NCBI GenBank assembly: GCA_947488485.1
Contig: CANKZO010000038.1
Coordinates: 1-16,290 of the forward strand
Direction: 5' to 3'
Length of the DNA stretch: 16,290 bases
Source: Opitutia bacterium
GTDB lineage: Bacteria; Verrucomicrobiota; Verrucomicrobiae; Opitutales; UBA953
Of the stretch, positions 7,877 through 15,254 are shown piece by piece; the stretch's first letter is position 1; the number at the start of each line of letters is the position of its first letter. The notes under the pieces are model-generated. The model made no database searches and was not told the origin of the DNA. It saw only the letters and a program-made list of their open reading frames with translations. Both the position numbers and the translations under genes were made by a program.

Positions 7877-9679
7877 TCAGCGCGGGGCGACGAACGGGCA
7901 GGTGAGGTAGACGCCCTTGGGATCGTTGAGGGCGCGGATCGCCCGCAGCCAGCGGGCGTTGGCCCGGAGGAAATCCTTGGCGGGGTCGCCGGAGACCTTG
8001 GCGAACAGCGGAGCCTGATCGTCGTCGTCCGAGAGCAGCTGCTGCAGGAGATTCTCCCGGCCCGAATGAAGCGCCGGCACCTGCACCCAGGCGGCATCGT
8101 CGAGCTTGGCCAGACGTTTGGCTTCCTGCAGGGCTTCGCGCAGGCCGCCCAGCTGGTCGACGAGCCGCAGTCCGCGGGCGTCTTCACCGAGCCAGACGCG
8201 TCCTTGGGCGATCTCATGCACGCCGTCGCGCTTCAGTCCGCGGCCCGCGGCCACGATGGCGAGGAAGTCCTCGTAGACGCCGTCGACCGAAGACTGGATG
8301 ACCGCGAGTTCCGCGGGCGTCGCCCGGCGGTGTTCGGCGAGCAGGTCGGCGTAGCGCGCGGTCTTCACGCCGTCGGTGCCCAGCTGGATCTTCTTGGCCA
8401 GGTCTTCGTAGTTCAGGAAGAGTCCGAATACGCCGATCGACCCGGTGATGGTCGACGGATCGGCCATGATGAGGTTGGCGGGCGCCGCGATGTAATAGCC
8501 GCCGCTCGCGGCGACGTCGCCCATCGAGACTACTACGGGCACGCCCTTCTTCTTCAGCAGGGCGACTTCGCGCGCGACGACGTCGCTGGCGAACGCCGAG
8601 CCGCCGGGGCTGTTGACGCGGAGCACGACGGCCTTGAATTCGTCTTCGCCGCGGATCGAGCGCAGGTCGTGCGCGAGCCGGTCGCCGCCGATCTCGCCGG
8701 CGCCGCCCCAGCCGTCGACGATCTCGCCTTCGGCGTAGACGATGGCGATCTTGCCGCCGCGGGAGGGCAGGGCGACCTTGTGGGCGTAGCGATGCAGGCC
8801 GACGCGACGGAAAGAGGTGCCGGCGTCATCCGCGGCCGCGCCCGCTTCCCGGACCCGGTTCACGAGTTCGTCGCGGTGGAGCACGGCGTCGGCGAGCTTG
8901 AGTTCCACGGCCTTGCGGGCCGAGAAGATGCCGCCGCTTTCGACGGCCCGCGTCAGGCGCTCGGTCGTCATCCCGCGCGAGCGGGCCACGTCGGTGAGCA
9001 GGCGCTTCCAGAGGCCGTTCATGAGGACTTCGGTCTGTTCCTTGGCCTCGGGGCTCATCGCGCCGCCGAGGTAAGGTTCCACGGCCGACTTATATTTCCC
9101 GACCTTGGTCACCTGGACGCCGAGACCGGCGAGGCGGAGCGTGTCCCCGAAATACATGTTGTAGGATGCCAGACCCTTGAATTCGACCTCACCGCTGACG
9201 TGGGCGTAGACTTTGTCCGCGACGCTCGCCAGGTAGTACTCGCCCTGCGAGGCGTTCTCGACCCACGCGATCACCGGCTTGCCGCTCTTCTTGAAGGCGG
9301 CGAGCGCGCGCCGGATCTCGGCCTTCTGCGTCAGCCCGGCGGAGAGTTCGCCGCTGAGGAGGATGCCGGCGATCTGCTTGTCCTTGGCGGCGAGGTCGAT
9401 CGCCTCGAGGGCGCGCAGGAGGTCGAGCCGCGGGCCCGGCGCGCCGAAGAACAGTTGGTCGAGACCCGGCGCGCCATGCTCCGGAGTGTCTTCGATCGTG
9501 AGCCCGCCGCCGATCACGAGCATCGTCTTCGGCTTCACGTTCACATGGGCGGAGGTCTGGCCGTCGCCGGCCGAACCGGCCATCCCGACCAGCAGCACGA
9601 TGAGGAGGAAGGCGGCGATGAACAAGGCGAGGACCGTGCCGAAGGCGGAGGCGAGGACCGACTTGAGGAATTCTTTCAT
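7877..9679 (-). CDS. sppA: Signal peptide peptidase SppA, long (67K-type) form
   Basis: A 600-residue inner-membrane serine protease that cleaves leftover signal peptides after secretion. A single N-terminal membrane anchor (about 13-35) is followed by two tandem ClpP-like S49 domains, the architecture of E. coli SppA. The catalytic Lys lies in the first half (K197 in YKSAVEP, matching K209 of E. coli) and the Ser nucleophile in the second half (S392 in AASGGYY, matching S409). VNSPGGSA and TGSIGVFG are also conserved. The length matches the long form (E. coli about 618). The start ATG has no clear Shine-Dalgarno. It converges with the M48 protease gene, with only 6 bp between the stop codons and no terminator. 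Confidence 0.96.
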   Translation of the reverse strand: MKEFLKSVLASAFGTVLALFIAAFLLIVLLVGMAGSAGDGQTSAHVNVKPKTMLVIGGGLTIEDTPEHGAPGLDQLFFGAPGPRLDLLRALEAIDLAAKDKQIAGILLSGELSAGLTQKAEIRRALAAFKKSGKPVIAWVENASQGEYYLASVADKVYAHVSGEVEFKGLASYNMYFGDTLRLAGLGVQVTKVGKYKSAVEPYLGGAMSPEAKEQTEVLMNGLWKRLLTDVARSRGMTTERLTRAVESGGIFSARKAVELKLADAVLHRDELVNRVREAGAAADDAGTSFRRVGLHRYAHKVALPSRGGKIAIVYAEGEIVDGWGGAGEIGGDRLAHDLRSIRGEDEFKAVVLRVNSPGGSAFASDVVAREVALLKKKGVPVVVSMGDVAASGGYYIAAPANLIMADPSTITGSIGVFGLFLNYEDLAKKIQLGTDGVKTARYADLLAEHRRATPAELAVIQSSVDGVYEDFLAIVAAGRGLKRDGVHEIAQGRVWLGEDARGLRLVDQLGGLREALQEAKRLAKLDDAAWVQVPALHSGRENLLQQLLSDDDDQAPLFAKVSGDPAKDFLRANARWLRAIRALNDPKGVYLTCPFVAPR

Positions 9680-9703
9680 GGAGACGGGCGGGGTGTTGCT
9701 GAA

Positions 9704-9732
9704 ATGATGCTTCCCTGTCTTGTTTTCGCCAA
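9704..9732 (-). promoter_or_regulatory. Possible sigma70 promoter for sppA
   Basis: Read on the minus strand, TTGGCG (9732-9727) and CATCAT (9709-9704) each match the -35 and -10 consensus at 4 of 6 positions, with a 17-bp spacer, 24 nt upstream of the sppA ATG. It lies in the 122-bp gap between the divergent sppA and the 9802 gene. Matches of this quality can occur by chance. I find no equally good promoter for the 9802 gene. Confidence 0.28.
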
Positions 9733-9801
9733 TCCAAAGGAGATTTTTTAGGCAGCGGTTTCCTCTCGATGCCCCTCGGCGGTAGGACTTAATCTAGGTC
9801 C

Positions 9802-11250
9802 ATGTCAGAGCCTACGTCATCGGCCGGTGCCGCCACCTCCCGCAAGGCCCTGGCCATCAACTTGGACCGTTCCGCCTACGGCGCCTTCGCCGAGATCGGG
9901 GCCGGTCAGGAGGTCGTCCGCCACTTCTTCAAGGCGGGGGGCGCCTCCGGGACCGTGGCGAAGAGCATGTCCGCCTATGACATGCGGATCAGCGACGCCA
10001 TCTACGGCCACCCGCAGCGCTACGTTTCCCGGCAGCGCCTCGAGCAGATGCTCGATCACGAATACGTCCTGCTGGTCGACCGGCTGAAGGCCGAGCGCGG
10101 CACGACCACCCGCTTCTTCGCCTTCGCCGACACGGTCGCGACGACGCCGCATGACGGCAAGGGGCAGGGACACTCCTGGATCGGGATCCGCTTCCAGGAC
10201 CAGCCGGGAGCCGAGCCGAGCGAAGTCATCCTTCATCTCCGCCTCTGGGACAAGGACGCGGGCCGCCAACAGGACGCGCTCGGCGCGGTCGGGGTCAACC
10301 TCGTCTACGCCGCGCTCAATACCCGCGACAGCGTCGATAGCTTCCTCACGGCGCTCGTCGACGAGGTCGGCGCCGGCCGCGTCGAGATCGAGTTCGCCCA
10401 CTTCAGCGGTCCGGCGTTCGGCGCCTTCGATAATCGCGCCGCGGCCCTGCGTCTCGTGCGTCTTGGCCTGACGGATGCGGTGCTCTTCGGTCCCGAAGGC
10501 GACCCGCAGGTCCCCAGCGAGTACTTCTATAAGCGTTCGGTGCTCGTCGCGCGCGGTACGTTCCGGCCGGTCTCCCTCGTCAACGAGGACATGCTCGCCT
10601 GCGGACTCCGCGCGTTGCCCGACGGCGGCAAGGACGTGATCGCGCTCTTCGAGATGTGCATCGGTTCGGATCCGCATCCTGAGGCCGAGCTCATCGACCG
10701 TATCCGCCTCGTCGGCGCGATGCAGCACCCCTTGCTGGTCACCCGCCACCGCGGCTGGTATCGCCTGCCCGCTTACTTCCGTCTGCACACGACGGGTAGC
10801 ATCACGCTCGTCGCGGGCATGAACAACCTCGTGGACCTGTTCAATCCCGAGCACTACACGCACCTCGAAGGCGGCGTGCTGGAATCCTGCGGCCGACTCT
10901 TCAAGGACGGCGTCCGGGTCATGGTCTATCCGATGCTCGGCGATCAGCTGCGCCGCCTCATCCTCGATCCCGTGGCCTGCAAGGTCTGCTTCCCGGAGAG
11001 CTACCGTATCGCCGAGGATTCCGTGGTCACGGCGTCGGACATCCAGATGCGTCCTTCCGTCGCGGGTCTTTTCCAGCACTTGCTCAACAACGGGTTCCTC
11101 GTGCCGATCACCGGGGCGGACCCCGTCGCCATGGCCTGCCAGCCGCGCACTTTGGCCGAACGTATCCGCAAGGGCGTGCCGGGCTGGGACCAGGAAGTGC
11201 CTCCGTCGGTTGCGGTCGCGATCCGAAGCCTCAAGTTGTGGGCTAGATAG
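9802..11250 (+). CDS. Conserved hypothetical protein (AEIGAGQEV / GGASGTVAKSMSAYD family), function unknown
   Basis: A 482-residue, apparently soluble protein with no signal peptide or membrane segment. I recognise its style as a conserved hypothetical family seen in Bacteroidota, Planctomycetota and Verrucomicrobiota, but no biochemical role is known to me. The strongest blocks are AEIGAGQEV (30-38), GGASGTVAKSMSAYDM (46-61), then GHSWIGIRFQ, GAVGVNLVYAAL, FSGPAFGAFDNRAAALRLV and TDAVLFGPEG. A Cys pair C-K-V-C (393-396) lies near the C-terminus. Related entries have, to my memory, carried names such as TonB-dependent receptor or nicotinate-nucleotide adenylyltransferase; neither fits, since there is no barrel or signal peptide and no H-x-G-H nucleotidyltransferase motif. 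The dense Gly and Asp blocks suggest an enzyme, which is inference. The next gene, a membrane protein, starts 6 nt after the stop, so the two probably form an operon. Confidence 0.85.
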   Translation: MSEPTSSAGAATSRKALAINLDRSAYGAFAEIGAGQEVVRHFFKAGGASGTVAKSMSAYDMRISDAIYGHPQRYVSRQRLEQMLDHEYVLLVDRLKAERGTTTRFFAFADTVATTPHDGKGQGHSWIGIRFQDQPGAEPSEVILHLRLWDKDAGRQQDALGAVGVNLVYAALNTRDSVDSFLTALVDEVGAGRVEIEFAHFSGPAFGAFDNRAAALRLVRLGLTDAVLFGPEGDPQVPSEYFYKRSVLVARGTFRPVSLVNEDMLACGLRALPDGGKDVIALFEMCIGSDPHPEAELIDRIRLVGAMQHPLLVTRHRGWYRLPAYFRLHTTGSITLVAGMNNLVDLFNPEHYTHLEGGVLESCGRLFKDGVRVMVYPMLGDQLRRLILDPVACKVCFPESYRIAEDSVVTASDIQMRPSVAGLFQHLLNNGFLVPITGADPVAMACQPRTLAERIRKGVPGWDQEVPPSVAVAIRSLKLWAR

Positions 11251-11256
11251 CCTGCC

Positions 11257-11853
11257 ATGCCTGTCACATCCCTTCCGCCCGTCCAAGAAACCGAACTCGC
11301 CCTCTCCGTCGAGCGGGCCTACCGCGAGGCCTTGGTCACGGACCGGCTCGGCGCCATCTGGTCGCTCATCCTGGCCAAGTGCTTCCTCGCGCAGTGGGCG
11401 ATCACGCAGTACTCGATCCCGGTCAGCGGCGCTTTCTACATCTGGACCCTGACCCTCGTGATGGGCACGGTGGCCTCGCTCTATTACCTCCACGCGCACC
11501 GCGTGAAGCTCTACCTCCTCCCCACGCACTTCCGGGTCAACGCGGCCGTGCTCGCCGGCCTGCTGGTCTCGCTCGGCTTCGTCGCCTATGCCCGCTTCGC
11601 GCTCGGTGCGATCGAAGCCCCCGTCGCCGCCGCGCTCGGCGCCGCCTTGCTCGGCTCGTGGTCCCTCGCGCGGGCTGCCCTGCGCCGTGCCTGGCCCCCG
11701 CTCGTCGGGGCGCTCCTCTGGTGGGGGGTCGCCGCGACGGCCCTGCGGGCGCCGGCGGACGAAGCGATGCTCTGGCTCGGCCTGGGATTGCTGGGCGCGC
11801 AGGCGCTCCCCGGTTTCGCCGTGGCGGCCCGGGAAGCGCGTCAGCGGGTCTGA
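11257..11853 (+). CDS. Hypothetical polytopic membrane protein
   Basis: A 198-residue protein that I do not recognise. After a short charged N-terminus (about 1-30) it has five or six hydrophobic segments, roughly 31-50, 58-78, 95-116, 121-138, 147-163 and 170-189, separated by short Arg-rich loops; the C-terminal half is very rich in Ala, Leu and Trp. No catalytic motif is visible. It begins 6 nt after the 9802 gene, suggesting co-expression, perhaps as a membrane partner of that soluble protein. Its TGA stop abuts the stop of the convergent LysR gene inside the palindrome TGATCA (11851-11856). The long open frame and start spacing support a real gene. Confidence 0.7.
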   Translation: MPVTSLPPVQETELALSVERAYREALVTDRLGAIWSLILAKCFLAQWAITQYSIPVSGAFYIWTLTLVMGTVASLYYLHAHRVKLYLLPTHFRVNAAVLAGLLVSLGFVAYARFALGAIEAPVAAALGAALLGSWSLARAALRRAWPPLVGALLWWGVAATALRAPADEAMLWLGLGLLGAQALPGFAVAAREARQRV

Positions 11854-12753
11854 TCAGGACGCGGCCTTGCCGCCGGCGCTGTTCATGAGGTGCGTCATGA
11901 AACGCTTCATGGCCGGCGTCAGCACGCGTCCCTTGCGGTGCAGGATGGCCAGCGGGCGCGCCACGCGACGGTCGCGCAGGCGGAGCATGACGAGCGTGCC
12001 TTGCTCGACTTCCTGACGGATGGTGCCTTCGGGCACGAGCGCCACGCCGGCGTCGACTTCCACCGCGCGCTTGAGCGTCTCGATGTTGTCGAACTCCATC
12101 GAAGGTTCGAGCTCGATGCGCTGCTCGCGGAAGAACTGGTCGAGCGCCTTGCGCGTCGGGATGTCCTGGTCGAAACCGATGAACTTGCCGCCTTGGAGAT
12201 CGGCGAGGTCGATCTCCTTCTTCGCCGCGAGCTTGTGCTTGGGCGAGCAGATGGCGACGAGCTGGTCCTCCATGAGCGGGATGATCTCGACCTGGCGGGT
12301 CTTCTGCGGGAAGGCGACGAGGCCGAAATCCACGGCGTTGGAGATGACGTCCTCGTAGACGAGGTTCGAGCGGCGGTATTCGACGCGCACGTTGACGTGC
12401 GGGAACTCCTGCATGAACGACTTCACGTGCGGGGGTAGCTCGTGCAGGCCGATGGAGACGATGGTCGAGATGTGGACGGTGCCGCTGACGACCTTGCGCA
12501 TCTCCTGCATCTCGCTGCCGACCTGTTCGTAGCGGTTGAGGATGTCCTTGGCGGCTTCGTAGAGGCTCCGGCCCTCGCGCGTCAGCCGGAACTGCTTCTG
12601 GCTGCGGTCGACGATCAGGACGTTGAAATGTTTCTCCATCGAGCGCAGCTGCTGGCTGACGGCCGACTGGGTGATGGCGTTGAGCTTGGCGGCCTTGGAG
12701 AAGCTTTCGTTGTCTACCAGGTCGCGGAAGATCTTCAGGTTCTCGATATGCAT
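11854..12753 (-). CDS. LysR-type transcriptional regulator
   Basis: A 299-residue DNA-binding regulator. The ATG at 12753 begins MHIENLKIFRDLVDNESFSK, the classic LysR N-terminus. The longer in-frame reading back to 13011 would add 86 Arg-rich residues and run into the yggS coding region, so it is rejected. The winged helix-turn-helix spans about 1-60, with the helix-turn-helix near 18-37 (FSKAAKLNAITQSAVSQQLR). A substrate-binding-like effector domain follows from about 90 to 293 (VSIGLHELPPHVKSFMQEFP, then IGFDQDIPTRKALDQFF, then VALVPEGTI). It resembles the CysL/CbbR/YofA side of the family, but the effector cannot be read. It is divergent from yggS, and a candidate LysR box overlaps its promoter, suggesting autoregulation. 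Targets are unknown; yggS-recN is an obvious candidate. Confidence 0.95.
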   Translation of the reverse strand: MHIENLKIFRDLVDNESFSKAAKLNAITQSAVSQQLRSMEKHFNVLIVDRSQKQFRLTREGRSLYEAAKDILNRYEQVGSEMQEMRKVVSGTVHISTIVSIGLHELPPHVKSFMQEFPHVNVRVEYRRSNLVYEDVISNAVDFGLVAFPQKTRQVEIIPLMEDQLVAICSPKHKLAAKKEIDLADLQGGKFIGFDQDIPTRKALDQFFREQRIELEPSMEFDNIETLKRAVEVDAGVALVPEGTIRQEVEQGTLVMLRLRDRRVARPLAILHRKGRVLTPAMKRFMTHLMNSAGGKAAS

Positions 12754-12771
12754 GGAAGGATAGTCCGCATG

Positions 12772-12801
12772 ATTAATAAAACTAATGGCGAAGGCCTTCA
12801 A
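12772..12801 (-). promoter_or_regulatory. Candidate LysR promoter with overlapping T-N11-A operator
   Basis: On the minus strand TTGAAG (12801-12796) and TATTAA (12778-12773) form a -35/-10 pair with a 17-bp spacer, 19 nt from the LysR ATG. The -10 lies inside an A/T-rich imperfect palindrome, attaataaaactaat (12772-12786), with the form ATTA-N7-TAAT and the LysR-box T-N11-A (T12773, A12785). This is a sharp A/T island in a GC-rich region between divergent genes. Overlap with the -10 would fit autorepression. Sequence match only. Confidence 0.42.
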
Positions 12802-12895
12802 GTGTAGATGTGCTAATCCTGAGGCGGAGACGCCTGCCCGGGCTAGGGAGCCCCGTTGGTTGACTCCCCGCCCGTTCTCCCTCCCTCTGGTGCCA

Positions 12896-13594
12896 ATGGT
12901 CACCTCCGACCAATTCAAGGCCCATTGCGAGGGGGTGCTGGCCCGCATCCGGGAGGCCTGCGTCCGTTCCGGCCGCGACCCGGCCTCCGTCCGCCTCCTG
13001 CCGGTGACCAAGACCCACCCAATCGAGGCCGCTTTGCTGGCCTATGGCTTCGGTCTCCGGGCCGTCGGTGAGAACCGCGTCCAGGAAGCCGCCCAGAAGC
13101 GCCTCCTGGCCCCGGCCGACCTCCGCTGGGAGCTGATCGGCCACCTGCAGTCCAACAAGGCTAAGCACGCCCTGCAGGCTTTCGACGTCATCCAGAGCGT
13201 GGATTCGCCCGAGCTGGCCACCCGCTTGGGTCGCCTGGCCGGCGAGATGGGCCTGCGCCGTGAGGTGCTCCTGCAGGTCAACTCCGGCGACGATCCGGCG
13301 AAGTTCGGCTGCGACTTGGCGGACGCCCCCCGGCTCCTCGAGGCGGCCCTCGCCCAGCCCGCGCTCGTCGTGCAGGGCCTGATGGCCATCGCGCCGCTGT
13401 CCGACGACCCTGCGGTCGCCGACCGCACCTTCGCCGAGCTCCGTCTCTGCCGCGACACCCTCGCCGCCCGTTTCGGCGTGGCGCTCCCGGAATTATCGAT
13501 GGGCATGAGCGGAGACCTTGAATCCGCGGTCGCCGCAGGTTCTACTTGTGTCCGCGTCGGTTCCGCTTTGTTCGGTAGCCGGCCCTCCGCATGA
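12896..13594 (+). CDS. yggS: PLP homeostasis protein, YggS/PROSC family
   Basis: A 232-residue cytoplasmic pyridoxal-phosphate-binding protein of the alanine-racemase N-terminal TIM-barrel fold; the family balances PLP and amino-acid pools rather than catalysing a known reaction. The ATG at 12896 gives the family's normal length; an in-frame ATG at 12785 would add 37 residues unlike the family. The PLP lysine is K39 in LLPVTKTHP. GENRVQEA, WELIGHLQSNKAKHAL, then LSMGMSGDLESAVAAGST and VRVGSALFGSR are the diagnostic blocks, the last two forming the phosphate-binding end. Its stop overlaps the recN start by 4 bp (ATGA), indicating translational coupling. It is divergent from the LysR gene with a 142-bp gap. 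Confidence 0.96.
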   Translation: MVTSDQFKAHCEGVLARIREACVRSGRDPASVRLLPVTKTHPIEAALLAYGFGLRAVGENRVQEAAQKRLLAPADLRWELIGHLQSNKAKHALQAFDVIQSVDSPELATRLGRLAGEMGLRREVLLQVNSGDDPAKFGCDLADAPRLLEAALAQPALVVQGLMAIAPLSDDPAVADRTFAELRLCRDTLAARFGVALPELSMGMSGDLESAVAAGSTCVRVGSALFGSRPSA

Positions 13595-15252
13595 TCCGCC
13601 GTCTCCAAATCCGCGACCTCGCCCTGATGGACCGCACCTCGCTCGAACTGGGCGCGGGCTTCACGGTGGTCACGGGCGAGACCGGCGCCGGTAAATCCGT
13701 GCTGCTGGGCGCGCTCTCGCTTCTCGCCGGCAACCGCGCCGCGAAGACGATCGTACGCAAGGGCGCCGAAGAGTGTTCGGTCGAAGCCGAGCTCGAGACC
13801 GACGGCGATAAGCGCTTCGATGAGGTGCTGAAGACCCTCGACCTGCCGGCCTGCGACGACGGCCTGCTCATCCTGAAGCGTTCGGTCCACGCCACCAAGT
13901 CCGGTCGCATCTCGATCAACGGCGGTTCGGCGACCCTTTCGCAGCTTCAGCAGCTCGGCGAGCTCTGGATCGATTTCCATGGCCCGGGCGAACCGCAGAA
14001 GCTGATGCGCGCCGAGACGCAGCTGGAGATGCTCGACCTGCATGCCGGACTGGCCGCTCCGCTGGCGACCTACCGCGCCGGCTGGCGTCAGCGCAACGAG
14101 CTGCTCCGCGAAGCCGCCGAGGCCGCCACGGCCGAACGTCTCTCCGAGGACGAAGCGGCTTTCCTTCGCTCCCAGCTGGAGAAACTCGATTCGCTCGATC
14201 TCTCCGAAGAGGCCATCACCAAGCTCGAACGCGATCACGCCCGCTCGTCTCGCGCCCAGGAACTCGCGGCTTTGCTCGGTCAGTTGGAAGCCGGTCTCGG
14301 CTCCGATGGTCTGGGCGAAGTGATGCCGAAGCTCCTCAAGGCCGGCGATGACGTCGCCCGGATCGACGAAGAGGCGTCCGCCCTCCGCGATCGCCTGAAC
14401 TCGCTCGCCGCGGAAGCGGAGGACATCCGCGCCGACTTCGCGCGTCTGGGCCGCGGACTTTCCTCCGATGACGAGTCCGCCGCCGAACTCGACGGGAAGA
14501 TGAACCTCTGGCTGGAGTTCCGTCGCAAATACGGACCCGGCGCCGACTCCGTCCGCGAGAAGCGCGAGGCGCTCCGCCGCCGGCTCGCCTCGCAAGGCGA
14601 CGTCGAAGCGCGCGTGGCGAAACTCAAGGCGGAGGCCGCCAAGGTAGAGAAAGACCTGCGCAAGCAGGCCGACGTCCTGCGCGCCGCCCGGACGAAGGCC
14701 GCCGATAAGCTCGCCGCCGCCGCCCGCAAGATGCTCGGCTCACTGGGCTTCAAGAAGGCCGACCTCCGCATCGAAGTCGCGACCGCGGAACTCGGCCCGC
14801 ATGGCGCCGACGCGGTTCGCTTCCTTTTCTGCCCCAACGCCGGCCAGGACCTCCTGCCGCTCGACCAGATCGCCTCCAGCGGTGAAGCCGCCCGCGTGAT
14901 GCTCGCCCTGAAGACCGTGCTCGCCGCCGTCGACCGCACCCCGGTGCTGGTGTTCGACGAGGTCGACGCCAATGTCGGCGGTGAGATCGGCGCGCAGGTC
15001 GGTCGTGAACTCGCCGCGCTCGGCAAGGGCCATCAGGTCTTCTGCGTGACGCACCTTCCGCAGGTCGCCGCTCTCGGCCACTCCCACTTGGTCGTGACCA
15101 AGACGCAGGACGACAAGTCGACGACGGTCGAGATCGCCCCGGTCCACGGCAAGCGCAAGGACCGCGAATCCGAACTGGCCCGCATGCTCGGCGACCGCGC
15201 CAGCAAGGTCGCGCTTTCGCACGCCCGCGAACTGCTCGACGGCGCGAAGTAA
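13591..15252 (+). CDS. recN: DNA repair protein RecN
   Basis: A 553-residue SMC-like ATPase for double-strand-break repair, of normal family length. Walker A is GETGAGKS (29-36), followed by the lobe-I region, a central Glu/Ala/Arg-rich coiled coil (about 150-390), then lobe II with the signature, Walker B (VLVFDEVD, 452-459) and VTHLPQVAA. Three normally well-conserved motifs differ from E. coli RecN as I recall it: HGPGEPQ (130-136) instead of HGQHEHQ at the Q-loop, SSGEAAR (429-435) instead of SGGELSR at the signature, and DEVDANVGG instead of DEVDVGISG at Walker B/D-loop. These may be lineage-specific rather than inactivating, because Walker A and the Walker B acidic pair are intact. The start overlaps the yggS stop by 4 bp; the stop is 2 bp from that of the convergent dehydrogenase. 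Confidence 0.96.
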   Translation: MIRRLQIRDLALMDRTSLELGAGFTVVTGETGAGKSVLLGALSLLAGNRAAKTIVRKGAEECSVEAELETDGDKRFDEVLKTLDLPACDDGLLILKRSVHATKSGRISINGGSATLSQLQQLGELWIDFHGPGEPQKLMRAETQLEMLDLHAGLAAPLATYRAGWRQRNELLREAAEAATAERLSEDEAAFLRSQLEKLDSLDLSEEAITKLERDHARSSRAQELAALLGQLEAGLGSDGLGEVMPKLLKAGDDVARIDEEASALRDRLNSLAAEAEDIRADFARLGRGLSSDDESAAELDGKMNLWLEFRRKYGPGADSVREKREALRRRLASQGDVEARVAKLKAEAAKVEKDLRKQADVLRAARTKAADKLAAAARKMLGSLGFKKADLRIEVATAELGPHGADAVRFLFCPNAGQDLLPLDQIASSGEAARVMLALKTVLAAVDRTPVLVFDEVDANVGGEIGAQVGRELAALGKGHQVFCVTHLPQVAALGHSHLVVTKTQDDKSTTVEIAPVHGKRKDRESELARMLGDRASKVALSHARELLDGAK

Positions 15253-15254
15253 GC

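Noticed and set aside
8066..9751. Long open frame of 561 codons on the plus strand, antisense to sppA
   Set aside because: Its product is a Gly/Asp/Val/His-rich sequence with no domain, typical of the reverse complement of a GC-rich gene. The sppA frame has both catalytic residues and all family motifs.
9802..11250. Annotation of the 482-residue protein as NadD or a TonB-dependent receptor
   Set aside because: No H-x-G-H nucleotidyltransferase motif at the N-terminus, no signal peptide and no barrel pattern; such labels appear to be inherited mis-annotation.
9817..11529. Minus-strand open frame of 570 codons opposite the 9802 and 11257 genes
   Set aside because: Composition (Arg, Glu, Asp, His, Gly repeats) is that of an antisense shadow, and it crosses the boundary of two real genes.
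12754..13011. Longer start for the LysR regulator
   Set aside because: The extension lies antisense to yggS and has no LysR homology; the canonical MHIENLKIF start at 12753 is clear.
13042..14595. Minus-strand open frame of 517 codons opposite yggS and recN
   Set aside because: Shadow of two well-identified genes on the plus strand; no recognisable motif. The same applies to the minus-strand frames at 2777-3904 and 5250-6557.
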